A stretch of 64,000 nucleotides of DNA from Craterostigma plantagineum (taxonomy: Eukaryota > Streptophyta > Magnoliopsida > Lamiales > Linderniaceae). The stretch spans positions 310,001 to 374,000 of the forward strand of contig JAPQWV010000304.1 of assembly GCA_027422505.1 (NCBI GenBank). Reading direction: 5' to 3'. The notes beneath the pieces were generated by a model. The model had not been told where the DNA came from. It searched no databases and worked only from the letters and a program-made list of their open reading frames with translations. Shown here in pieces: positions 48,518 through 58,016 of the stretch. A program made the translations under genes and the position numbers. Within the stretch, counting starts at the first letter, position 1. Each line of letters opens with the position of its first letter.

Positions 48518-50180
48518 ATGGCGGCCACTATTGCAGCTTCATCCTCTCTACTCTTCTTCACTCGTTCTTCTTGTTCTTCGTCGTCAACATATTCACCCAC
48601 CTTCATCTCTCCTCTTTCTCCCTCTTCTTCAACCACACGCCGCCATTTATCATCTTCTTTCTCCATTTCCCCCTCGGCAAAACCTAGGAAGAGCTGGGCT
48701 GTCCCTGCTTCATCCTCTGCGTTCACAGTTAGGGCGGGAGAGAAGGAGAAGAATGTGCTCATCGTCAACACGAACAGCGGCGGGCACGCCGTCATAGGCT
48801 TCTACTTCGCCAAGGAACTCCTCGCCGGCGGCCACAGCGTGACCATCTTCACCGTCGGCGATGAAAGCTCCGACAAGATGAAGAAGCCTCCTTTCAACAG
48901 ATTTTCAGTTACGGAAGATGGGTTTTTTATTACCGTGCTCGACTCAGCGATGGCTGACGACGATTTACGTACGTATGTAATCGCAGGAAATTGTGAGCGG
49001 CGGAGGAAAGACTGTGTGGGGCGAGCCCGCCGACATCGGCAAGGTTTTGGAGGGCGCTTCAGCATTTGATGTGGTGCTGGACAACAATGGCAAGGACTTG
49101 GATGCAGTAAAGTAAGTCGATGCTAAAGACTACAGCTTTTTTTTTTTCGCAGAAAGAAAACTCTATCTATTACTCTTTTGGTCTTCCCTTCCTTTCGTCA
49201 CTTTGATAGGCCGGTGGCAGACTGGGCAAAGAGCGCCGGCGTGAAGCAGTTTCTATTCATAAGCAGCGCCGGAATCTACAACACCACCGACGAGCCTCCA
49301 CACATCGAAGGGGTACGAAAAAAAAAAATCTAACCCACTTCGTATTTCGAATCAATTACTCTGATAGATATCTCAACGCATATCTCCGAATTTAAGGATG
49401 CCGTGAAAGCTGACGCTGGCCATGTCGGGGTAGAGCAGTACATCTCAGAGGTCTTCAGCAACTGGGCATCATTCCGCCCACAGTACATGATAGGCTCAGG
49501 CAATAACAAGGATTGCGAAGAATGGTTCTTCGACCGTAAGAAACAGTACATTTTTCTTATTACAAGAACTCAAATCACATATATCCTCAGACATCATGGG
49601 CAGGGCAAATCTCATCCCTCTTTTTCGATTCTTGGCAGGCATAGTTCGAGCCAGGCCAGTTCCCATCCCAGGCTCAGGGATGCAATTGACCAACATAGCC
49701 CACGTCAGGGACTTATCTTCCATGCTCACTTTAGCCGTCGAAAAGCCTGAAGCAGCTAGCGGGAAAATCTTCAACTGCGTTAGTGACCGAGCGGTGACCC
49801 TCGATGGAATGGCTAGGCTCTGCGCTAAGGCCGCCGGGGTGGACGTCGAGATAGTTCATTACGACCCGAAAGCAGTCGGGGTCGATGCGAAGAAGGCGTT
49901 TCCTTTCCGTAACATGGTATGTGTTCGTTTAGGGTGATAAAGGTGCGATCTTTGGATTGGGGGGATTTAATTAGTGAGTGGTTTTTGTTTTTTGCAGCAC
50001 TTCTACGCTGAGCCTAGGGCGGCTAAGGAGGTTCTTGGATGGAGTGGCACGACGAACCTCGGCGAGGATTTGAAGGAGAGGTTCGAAGAGTATGTGAAGA
50101 TTGGTAGAGATAAGAAGGAGATTAAGTTTGAGCTTGACGATAAGATTCTTGAGGCGTTGAAGGAACCAGTTACAGTATGA
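48518..50180 (+). CDS. CSP41A: Chloroplast stem-loop binding protein of 41 kDa, form a
   Basis: SDR-like RNA-binding protein and endonuclease that associates with plastid ribosomes and protects or cleaves stem-loop RNAs. Six exons (48518-48907, 48987-49111, 49210-49312, 49397-49535, 49639-49916, 49998-50180) join to 405 residues, like Arabidopsis CSP41a. The first about 75 residues are a Ser/Thr/Pro-rich transit peptide. The Rossmann part starts at [17 protein letters not shown]. Other blocks: [31 protein letters not shown], and [20 protein letters not shown]. Exon 4 GHVGVEQY keeps the usual SDR-like Tyr region. It shares its promoter spacer with FZL. Confidence 0.96.
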
Positions 50181-50386
50181 CGTAGTAATATGATATACGT
50201 ATGGCATCTGTTGTAGTTCGGTGTAAGAAAGAGACGTCATCTTCAATTTGTCTGAATGATTCTTGAGGAGGAGAAAATGGATGAAAACATTTGATATAAT
50301 TTGATTTTGTTTTGTTATTGAGAAGCTTGAACACACAGTTTATCCCACTAGAAAACGAACTCAGACAGTACCGCTGCCTCTTGCAA
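50181..50386. other. Shared 3' flank of CSP41A and OVATE genes
   Basis: The genes converge, 206 bp stop to stop, so their 3' UTRs may overlap. Confidence 0.6.
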
Positions 50387-50902
50387 TCATGTTTTACGGC
50401 GGCGGCGGCGGCGGCGGCCCTTCTCCACCATGAGTCCGACGATGACGTCGGCGAAGGCTCCGACGATGAACTTGTGCGTGTCCTTGGGATTCAGAGAGAG
50501 ATAACAAGTGAGAAGCTCGTGCAAGTAATCCCAGCTGTCTCGGACGTCGTGAAGCTCGTGGGCGGCGATCATCTCCTCCATCGACCGCCGGAAGTCGGCG
50601 TAAGGGTCGTCGGAGTAAGTGGGCACCGCCTTGACGGCGGATTTTTGGGAGGCGACGGTGGAGGAGGACGACGACGTGGAGGCGAAGGATGAGGTGGAGT
50701 CGACGATGGAGTTTGACCTGCCCGGGGAAGAGAAGAAGAATCGCCGGGAGGCGAACGCGGCGGATAGGTCCGGCGATGAATCGACGGCGTACGGATATTC
50801 GTCGACGGCGTATGTGGCGGCGGTGGTTCTATGGCGCGCAGGTGGTTCCGGCGACGTCGGAGATTTGTTGTTGGCGAAGCAGAAATTAAGGTTGCCCGGC
50901 AT
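50387..50902 (-). CDS. OFP: OVATE family protein (transcriptional repressor)
   Basis: OFPs repress growth genes together with TALE homeodomain and TRM partners and influence organ shape. A single-exon frame of 171 residues. The OVATE domain is at about 91-158: VPTYSDDPYADFRRSMEEMI, HDVRDSWDYLHELLTCYLSL, then HKFIVGAFADVIVGLM. Upstream is a Ser/Thr-rich low-complexity stretch; the last residues are a basic run (KGRRRRRRRK) coded by a CGC/CGG repeat at about 50391-50420. Intact. The short size and domain near the C terminus fit the OFP11/12/16-like clade, but that is inference. Confidence 0.92.
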   Translation of the reverse strand: MPGNLNFCFANNKSPTSPEPPARHRTTAATYAVDEYPYAVDSSPDLSAAFASRRFFFSSPGRSNSIVDSTSSFASTSSSSSTVASQKSAVKAVPTYSDDPYADFRRSMEEMIAAHELHDVRDSWDYLHELLTCYLSLNPKDTHKFIVGAFADVIVGLMVEKGRRRRRRRKT

Positions 50903-51319
50903 TTTCTTGTGTGTGCTTTGAGATTTGCAAGGAAATTAATATGTAATGAATGTTTTTGCATCGAAAGAATCGATATTTTAGGTGATGAGTCAATCACTCT
51001 ACCTACGCTACGTTTTCGTAATTATTGAGGATTTGCTGGTGATATTAATTTAATTTTATTTCCAAATTAGGAAGGCTTATAGTAGATTTGCCTGTGCTTC
51101 AACGTTCAACCGTAACGCTCAACCATATAATAAAATATCATAAATAAAAAAAAATTTAAAAATAAAAAAAAAAAGGTCGTGGGCTTACCTGATACTATTG
51201 GCTAATAATATATTTTTGTCGTTATTTGCATCTCTTTGGGTATTGACATTATTATATTTCAATTGCAGTTCCTTAGAAGTCGTCGTGAATTAGAAATTAC
51301 TATTTGTCTATTATGAGAT
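50903..51319. other. OVATE gene promoter and intergenic DNA
   Basis: AT-rich; no gene or clear element seen. An A-rich run lies at about 51145-51175. Confidence 0.5.
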
Positions 51320-51815
51320 CCATTTAGGCTTTTTCAGTTGGTGTCCAATTTTCAATTCCGGTAGATACCTCTGTATTTAAGACTTTTTCAACTGATACCC
51401 AAAGTATTTCTCAATTCCAGTTGTTACCCCTATATTTTGGCTTTTCCAATTGGCGTCCAATGTGTCTTCAAGGTAGATATCCGTAACATATAATGTTGTG
51501 ATTTTTTAAAAGCTACAAATGTAATTTAGATGTCGGAATCGTTTTTAGTCGTTCTAGAATTCCATTAGCAATTAACAGGCTTACACCAAAAAATCTCGTT
51601 CATTTAGAATCACGTAATAAGTTAGGGTATCTACCTTGAAAATACTTTGGATACCAGTTAAAAACCCTAAGCACAGGGATACCATATGGAATTGAAAGGT
51701 AATTTGGGTACCAGTTGGAAAAGTCTTAAATACAGGGGTACCTATCGGAATTGAAAATAACTTTGGGCACCAGCTGAACAAGCTAAAACACAGGAGTACC
51801 AATTGGAATTCCCCT
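51320..51815. mobile_element. Long inverted repeat built of GGTACC-spaced units
   Basis: The left arm (about 51325-51500) and right arm (about 51600-51815) are inverted copies of roughly 170 bp, e.g. CTGTATTTAAGACTTTTTCAAC on the left pairs with the complement of GTTGGAAAAGTCTTAAATACAG on the right. Each arm is a tandem array in which GGTACC, GATACC or GGCACC recurs every 29-31 bp, with alternating CAATTCC and CTTTT spacers. A unique spacer of about 100 bp forms the loop. No coding capacity. Confidence 0.7.
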
Positions 51816-52291
51816 TAAATATATATCTTAATTAATAATGGGCTTTCAACATTACCAATTAATGGCAAAAAATTCTAATCACATTTGCTTTGGAAGAGTC
51901 AGATTGGAAACTTCCCATAGATATAATCAACCAATAGTTAAAAAAAGCTTTCAACAACGACAATGTGATTAAGACACAACTCAGAGGCACATAATTACTT
52001 TTGCCACTAGTTTATTGCCACTAGTTTCACTTTCTTACCACGGGGATATAATTCAATTAAATAAGTAGATTTTAAATCTTCATGTGAAAAATCATTGGGT
52101 GAGAAATTATTCAAATAGTAATCAAAACCTTTCATGGGTTCGTACAATAAAATGGTCTTCCTTTCTCCCACTCGTTATGTGTATATATATGTATGCAAAT
52201 GAGAGGAATTCATAGCCAAATATATTCAAGAAGAGGAGATAAAACACATTAATGTAATAAAGTAATCCAAATATTCTCCGAATTTCTTCAA
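51816..52291. other. Intergenic DNA, FLZ 3' flank
   Basis: AT-rich; no recognised gene. Confidence 0.5.
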
Positions 52292-53397
52292 TTATTCGTT
52301 AATCTTTGCCTGGTAAACGCATTCTTGGCTGCAAAAATCTGTCTCAGCACCCCTGAAATTAAATAAAAAGGAAAAAAAAAATCAATTTGCTACCGTAAAT
52401 GTTTTCCCATATTGAGACGAACTTTCGGCTGGAAATAGAATTGTTCTCAAAATAGTCGTAAACAGATAATTCAGTATTGGCAAATTTACTTTTTCGACAC
52501 ATTTCCTATCTAATACACATGTACACTTCAATTATTGCAGCCGAAATCTCGTTAAACCAACCAATCATTGCTACAGTTAAAAATAAAAAAAGCTAATCTT
52601 TCACCACCCAAAAATCATACTCATCAGTTCATTTTCTGGGCTTCTGAATGATTAATCATAAGAACATCAAAGATCAAACTGTGCTAACCTGTAAACATAC
52701 ATCTCCTTCTCCTCTCCAAGAACCTTCTTACAAGTATGGCAGAAACTGACCGACGAAAACCTCGTAATCTCCGAACTCACTTCAGTTAAATCTCCATCGA
52801 CGACGCAGTCATCGAATATATGGGTGGTTTTGGGATTAGGGCCATGAATGATTACGCAGGTATAGTCCTCGGAAAGCTCCATTTCTTTCAAAGATAGCTG
52901 CCGGCGAAACCCCTCCTTGCTCGGCGAGGAGATCGAGGCAAGCTGATGAGGAATAGCAACGTTGTTCCTCGTCTTGATCCCAAAATCCGCCGGAGATCTC
53001 GGAGATTCCGCCGCCGGGGAGGAGACTGAGGGTTGGTGGTCGGAATCTGAACCTTGAGCTTGGATCCTAACAGCGCCATCCTTTCGATGACTGCTTTGGA
53101 AGGGGACGAAAAGCTTTGGGTCGCCGTCGCCGTCGTCATCTCATGGCCGTCGGCGAAGGAGTCGATCAAAGCAAGCCCGATGGCTTCTGCTTGCTTGCTC
53201 GCCGGAGATCTTCTGCCGGCGGCGGTGAGATCGCGTTCGAAAGGGTTGGCGAAGGTGGACTCGGGCGAGCTTTTGGCGTCGAGGATCGAAGTGGGGCTAG
53301 GGGTATATTTGTAATCTTGTGAAACTGAAGAAGTATGAACGTTCTTGAAGAAACCATGGAACGATGATGATGATGATGATGAACTGAGTTCAGACAT
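52292..53397 (-). pseudogene. FLZ zinc-finger (DUF581) gene with apparent frameshift
   Basis: FLZ proteins bind SnRK1 kinase subunits and act as adaptors in sugar and stress signalling. Two exons: 53397-52689 and 52352-52292. The N-terminal frame reads MSELSSSS..., PTSILDAKSSPESTFANPF, AIGLALIDSF and LLGSKLKVQIP, all conserved FLZ blocks. The C-terminal part reads SPRSPADFGIKTRNN, then the zinc finger FCHTCKKVLGEEKEMYVYR (C-x2-C) and, in exon 2, TDFCSQEC. These two halves lie in frames offset by one base. The shift must occur between about 53045 and 53010, most simply a missing base in the CCCC run near 53016-53020. Read as printed, the first frame runs on to a stop at 52888. It is either a real inactivating lesion or a sequencing error; both ends look well conserved, which favours an error or a young lesion. 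Confidence 0.8.
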
Positions 53398-54895
53398 TAT
53401 CTGGGACAGTTTTGCTTGCTTGTAATGTAAGTGTAACTACTTCTCAGCATCACCGATCTAACGGTCGAAATATCAGAACTAACAAAGAAAATACTAACAA
53501 TAAGCACAAGATAGAAATATGGTTGTGCAAGAGCTCTATTAATATGAATTAAATCTTTTTTCAGGGAATTTGGAGATTGGACATTGTAAATCTCAGGATA
53601 TATCTCATCAGAATTATATGGAGAAAGGTTATTTAGTCTTTGATCTTTCCATTCGTCAATATTGTAGGGAAGGATTTGATGCGGTAAGGAGAAAAGGGTA
53701 AAACATGTAGCTAGTTTTAAAGGAATAATTAATAAATAAATAAATAGTAATGCATGAATGAAAACAAAGAAAGGAAGCGACAAAGAAGATAAGGGGACCC
53801 TCTCTTCTTCAATTTCTTGTACTGATAATAATTTCACGTTGTTTTTCTTTTTTGGATTTTAGCAGGTCTTCGTTTTCTTGTGGATAACGATTTATAATTG
53901 TTACAATTTTGAGGAAATTGCAAGTCATTTTCGAAAAATGCAAACGCGAACACGATAGGTTTCTATTTCTTACTATTATTTGGGTATAAAAATATGTCTT
54001 TCAGTAATTCATAAAACATCTCTGGTTATTGTATTTTTTGGCACCGTTCTTTTTTTTCTTCGAAACATATCGTAACAAGGAAAAATAAAATAAATCGATA
54101 CATTGAAACATGATTTGGTTAAAATTAAAGTCACCAATTTACTATTTGGCCTGCAACATTTTGGCGTATAGCAAGCTAAAAAGTAAAAAAGCCAAAGTCA
54201 AATATATATTTATATATATATATAATTTACAGCGGATGACATCAACATATAGGCCAATCCAGTCAATTCAATCGTTGTTCATTATTTGCATAAAAGCGTT
54301 CATGTAAGAAGTAAACAATAATTGATAAGCATCAATATGAAATTCTACTCCTTGGACAGTGATAGATACCTACACCGAAAGCCAAACTAAGTAATAATTG
54401 CAATACGTGCTTAAAAAACAAATATAATTCCAAGTACTTTAATTGCGTGTGGATTCTAAATATTTTTGTGTAACAAATTCCAATTGTTCAATGACTTTCG
54501 TATTACTTGTTTTTCTTAATACTTATCCTCTTTTCATGAATATTTACTTCTCGAAATAAATATTGAAGATATCATTCAACTTGATAAATGACATTCCATG
54601 CCAAGAATGAGGGCCCAAAAATAATGCTCCAATTCGACCTCCTAACGGGCCGGGCCGGGCCAGTTTGGCCTAGGCAATGAGAAATTGATTGCACATCTTA
54701 TAAGGTAAGGAGATCGATCATAAATAGAATAATAATAATTAATACATCGATGAATATAATTTAAGTATCCCCCAATACAACAACACAACGTAGAAGCTAA
54801 ATAGAAGGTAGACAGCCAAATTACAACAACAGAAACAAAAAATAACACAACAATCGAATTCAGAAAATGTGAACAAAAAATAAGCAACACAACAA
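53398..54895. other. FLZ promoter and LTPG 3' flank
   Basis: AT-rich with no recognised gene. The frame at 53397-53837 is hydrophobic and in the FLZ promoter; it has no family motif. A short GGGCC repeat lies at about 54647-54661. Confidence 0.5.
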
Positions 54896-55734
54896 TTAAA
54901 TGAAGGAATAAGCAACCATAGCCAAAGCAGCAACCACCACGTACAAAGATGAGGCAATTCCATCTGCCGAATTACTGCTAGTTTTCGGGACATCCTTAGA
55001 GCCTGTAATAATTTAAAAAAAAAATCATATAATATATGGATATCAAAATCAGAACTAAATTAACCTGTGTCTTATATAATATATATATAAATATACCAGA
55101 TGGAACAGAAGAAGAAGGCGTATTAGTCGTTGGAGTCGAATCAGATGGCTCGGTCGATGGGTTCGAAGGCGAAGATGGTTCGTTCGATGAGTCAGAAGGC
55201 GAACCCACGGGAGATGACGCGGGCCCATTAGCTGTCGATGGCCCGTTATTACCAGCAGCTGAAGATACATTTATCAAAAGGAAAATCTCAATTCTCATTA
55301 AATAGTATAGTGGAATATTAATGTATTGCTACATCATCATTAGCATCATCATCATAAAGGAGTTTTTCTTATTAATTATTATTACCGTTGCATCTACTGA
55401 CAGGTGGAGTTTGGACATTGCACTGAGAGGGCAAAGCCAGGGCTAGGGTTTGGTTGATGGTTACGCCTAGATTTGCGCCATTGCTGCTGTTCAAGAGAAG
55501 GCAAAGGCACTGAGGCTGAGCTTGGACTACGTTGGCTAAGGAAGCGCAGCATGTGCTCGATGGGCTCGACGAGTTTCCCGAGACGTAGCTCAGGCACGGT
55601 GCGAGCCCTATGAGCGAGCTAGAGCAGCTCTGCTGAGCCATGGCTGCTTGGCCAGCGCATAGGAGGACCATGAAGGTCCCCAAGAGGAAAATCGACGAGC
55701 CATGGGCGTAGGACTTTTTTTGACTGCAAGCCAT
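54896..55734 (-). CDS. LTPG: GPI-anchored non-specific lipid transfer protein
   Basis: Extracellular lipid carrier on the plasma membrane surface, involved in cuticular wax or suberin lipid export. Three exons (55734-55386, 55258-55097, 55002-54896) join to 205 residues. Residues 1-33 are a signal peptide (IFLLGTFMVLLCAGQAAMA). The eight-cysteine motif follows: C-x9-C, CC, CLC and two late cysteines, as in QQSCSSSLIGLAPCLSY, STCCASL and QCLCLLL. Exon 2 is a Pro/Ser/Thr-rich linker, likely O-glycosylated. Exon 3 ends in a hydrophobic tail (SLYVVVAALAMVAYSFI) after small residues NSADG, the GPI signal. A TATA box (TATATAAA, minus) lies at 55818-55825. Confidence 0.93.
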
Positions 55735-56344
55735 TGGAACTTTTATCGTATATTAATTGGATTCAATTGATTGTGTGTTGATTGGGTGAGGATGAGTTTT
55801 GATTTTCTTGCATGGGGTTTATATAGTGAGAGCTATGATAGAAGAGGACAAAGGTTTTGTTTGATATCTTTGGTTGGCCAACTCTTACTGTATTGATTAT
55901 TATCGTCAACGAATATGTAAAATCAATTTTGATGAATCACTTAGATTTTCATGTAATAATGAGCGCTTTTGGTGTACCAAGCTCTAGCTAACCATATTTT
56001 ATATATATATTTATATTAAGAGAAGATTTGGTTTATTTATTTAGTTTGCTATTATTGGATAGATAACGGTCACCTAACTACCAAACTTTTACCTCCGACG
56101 CGTACTTTCGGATTATTATTATTTTATTCCAAACACAACTAAAAATGTGGAAAAAATTTTACAAAAAATGTGGAAATTTTCAATCTTTGTGAAATTCATA
56201 TATGATTGCTCGATTCAGAATAAGGGTATGGTCCAATTTATTTTTTGGGGACGAAATAATTAATAAACGGGACAGAACGGCGTAGTTATATATCGAGAAT
56301 CACATCGAAGTACAAAATTCGGGCAACATGAGTCTTTTATTTAT
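55735..56344. other. LTPG promoter region
   Basis: Holds the TATA box at 55818-55825 and AT-rich DNA; no other gene is seen. Confidence 0.55.
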
Positions 56345-56703
56345 TTATGCATAGCAGAAGTTGCAGCTGCAAATTTTGGGCGATCGATCGTCGGCCTGAA
56401 CGCATTCGCCGACGGATTTGGGGCCGAATAGCAAATGGCAAACGCTTACGCACGGCGAGTTTCCCCTCGGCGTGTCGTTGTCGCAATGAATCTCGGGCCG
56501 TATTATCTCCTTGTTACAGTTTCCCGACGCCTCGAAGCTCAACGTCGACCCTGAAATACACATATATATATATAATTATCGATAAATATCTTTTCTGTGT
56601 TTTATAATGTTAATATTGTTATCAACAAGGGTGAGTGATTATGTGTGTAATTGAGCTCACATGTGAGAAGAGTGGCTATGATTAACAGGGAGAACTTCAA
56701 CAT
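56345..56703 (-). CDS. Defensin-like small secreted cysteine-rich peptide
   Basis: Probable secreted antimicrobial or signalling peptide of the plant DEFL class. Two exons (56703-56661, 56550-56345) join to 82 residues. Exon 1 codes a signal peptide start (MLKFSLLIIATLLT), and the intron falls just after it, the usual DEFL arrangement. The mature part has eight cysteines including C-x3-C (CVSVC) and C-x-C (CSC), the cysteine-stabilised alpha-beta signature, and ends ..CNFCYA. A minus-strand TATA box is at 56766-56772, about 65 bp before the start. Function cannot be told from sequence; it could equally be a reproductive signalling peptide. Confidence 0.82.
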
Positions 56704-57169
56704 ATTGTGAGGCTTGCTTGGCTTGGATGATTGTTTTTTAGCTTATGCTATTGCGACTATTTTGATTTTATAGGCAATAGTAGTGATGGATCCCGTGTTA
56801 TAAATGACTTATGATTTTGTTGAGAAATAAAAAGGAAAAAATAAATCAGAAGATCTTCGAGATTTATATTTCTTCCTTCAAACTGCATCGTTGACTGATC
56901 AACGTATATGGCGAAGATCATTGAGTCTTTTTTCTAACGGCTTCGAGAAAAATGAAATGAGTGCGGTGAATTCAGCTTTGAACATAGGCAGTTCTCCAAA
57001 CTGCATTAAATCACATAAGATAATATTCCCAATATTACATAATAAATTCTTATTGATAATTCTTTTGTTGGATCAATCGAAAAACCAATTTCAAAACTTG
57101 CTTCGGCTTCGTTAATCTTATTTGCGTCATTTGGATTTGGAATATATATAGTTTTAAGGGATTTCCGTT
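56704..57169. other. Promoter of defensin-like gene and intergenic DNA
   Basis: TATA box at 56766-56772; no other gene seen. Confidence 0.5.
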
Positions 57170-57872
57170 GTGGTATTTAGGGGTGGGCATCGGGTCGGGT
57201 AGTCGGGTATCGGGTAGTTCGGGTTCGAGTAGTTCGGTTCGGGTTAAGATTTTCAATACCCGAACCCGACCCGATTTACGGCGGGTACCCGCTTGTCGGG
57301 TATATATCGGGTTCGGGTACCCGACGTCGGGTAGTCGGGTACCCAATTTTTTATTGGGATATGACTAAAAATATTATAATTCAATAATATTAAAATATCC
57401 ATTTTATATATTAATGTAACTTACAATATTTGGATATTTTGTTTTCAATAAATATAATATATACATATTTTATATGTTTATTTATAAAATTTGAGATTAT
57501 ATTTTAAATTTTTATGACGATTTATGTATTGATATAAAATATCAGTTGTTCATTATACATTAAAATAAGAAACTAATCGAAATATTATTTAAAACTTTAA
57601 CATCACTCAAGTTATATATTGATATCTAAATATGTATTATATATATTTTTAATGTATGTACAAAACTAATAATTTTTTTTTAAAAAAAAAATCGGGTACC
57701 CGAATAACCCGATCGGGTAGTAAATTACTACCCGATACCCGACCCGCTTAACAACTATCGGGTATCGGGTTACCCGACAAATAACCCGAACTACCCGACC
57801 CGAACTACCGAACCCGATCGGGTTCGGGTAAAACCCGAATACCCGAACCCGAACGCCCACCCTAGTGGTATT
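57170..57872. mobile_element. Non-autonomous hAT element with 8-bp duplication
   Basis: Direct repeats GTGGTATT at 57170-57177 and 57865-57872 bracket a 687-bp element (57178-57864). Ends are inverted: TAGGGGTGGGC on the left, GCCCACCCTA on the right, as in plant hAT elements. Both subterminal regions (about 150-190 bp) are dense in CGGGTA/TACCCG motifs, inverted relative to each other, while the interior 57360-57670 is very AT-rich. No transposase frame. CGGGT clusters are likely subterminal binding sites for a hAT transposase supplied in trans. Confidence 0.9.
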
Positions 57873-58016
57873 GGGTATGGGAGCGAAAAAAAAAAAGAAA
57901 AGAAAAAAAGAAACATCACAACGAGACTATTGGTGATTATATTTCATAATTGATTCATTACAGCATATTCCAGAGACATCAATGTAAAAGTACACATGCA
58001 ACGACATCTTCGAACC

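Noticed and set aside
48499..48795. Acidic antisense frame over the CSP41A start
   Set aside because: Mirror of the transit peptide codons; CSP41A on the plus strand explains the sequence.
53397..53837. Hydrophobic 146-residue minus frame upstream of FLZ
   Set aside because: No family motif, AT-rich codons, and it lies in the expected FLZ promoter and leader.
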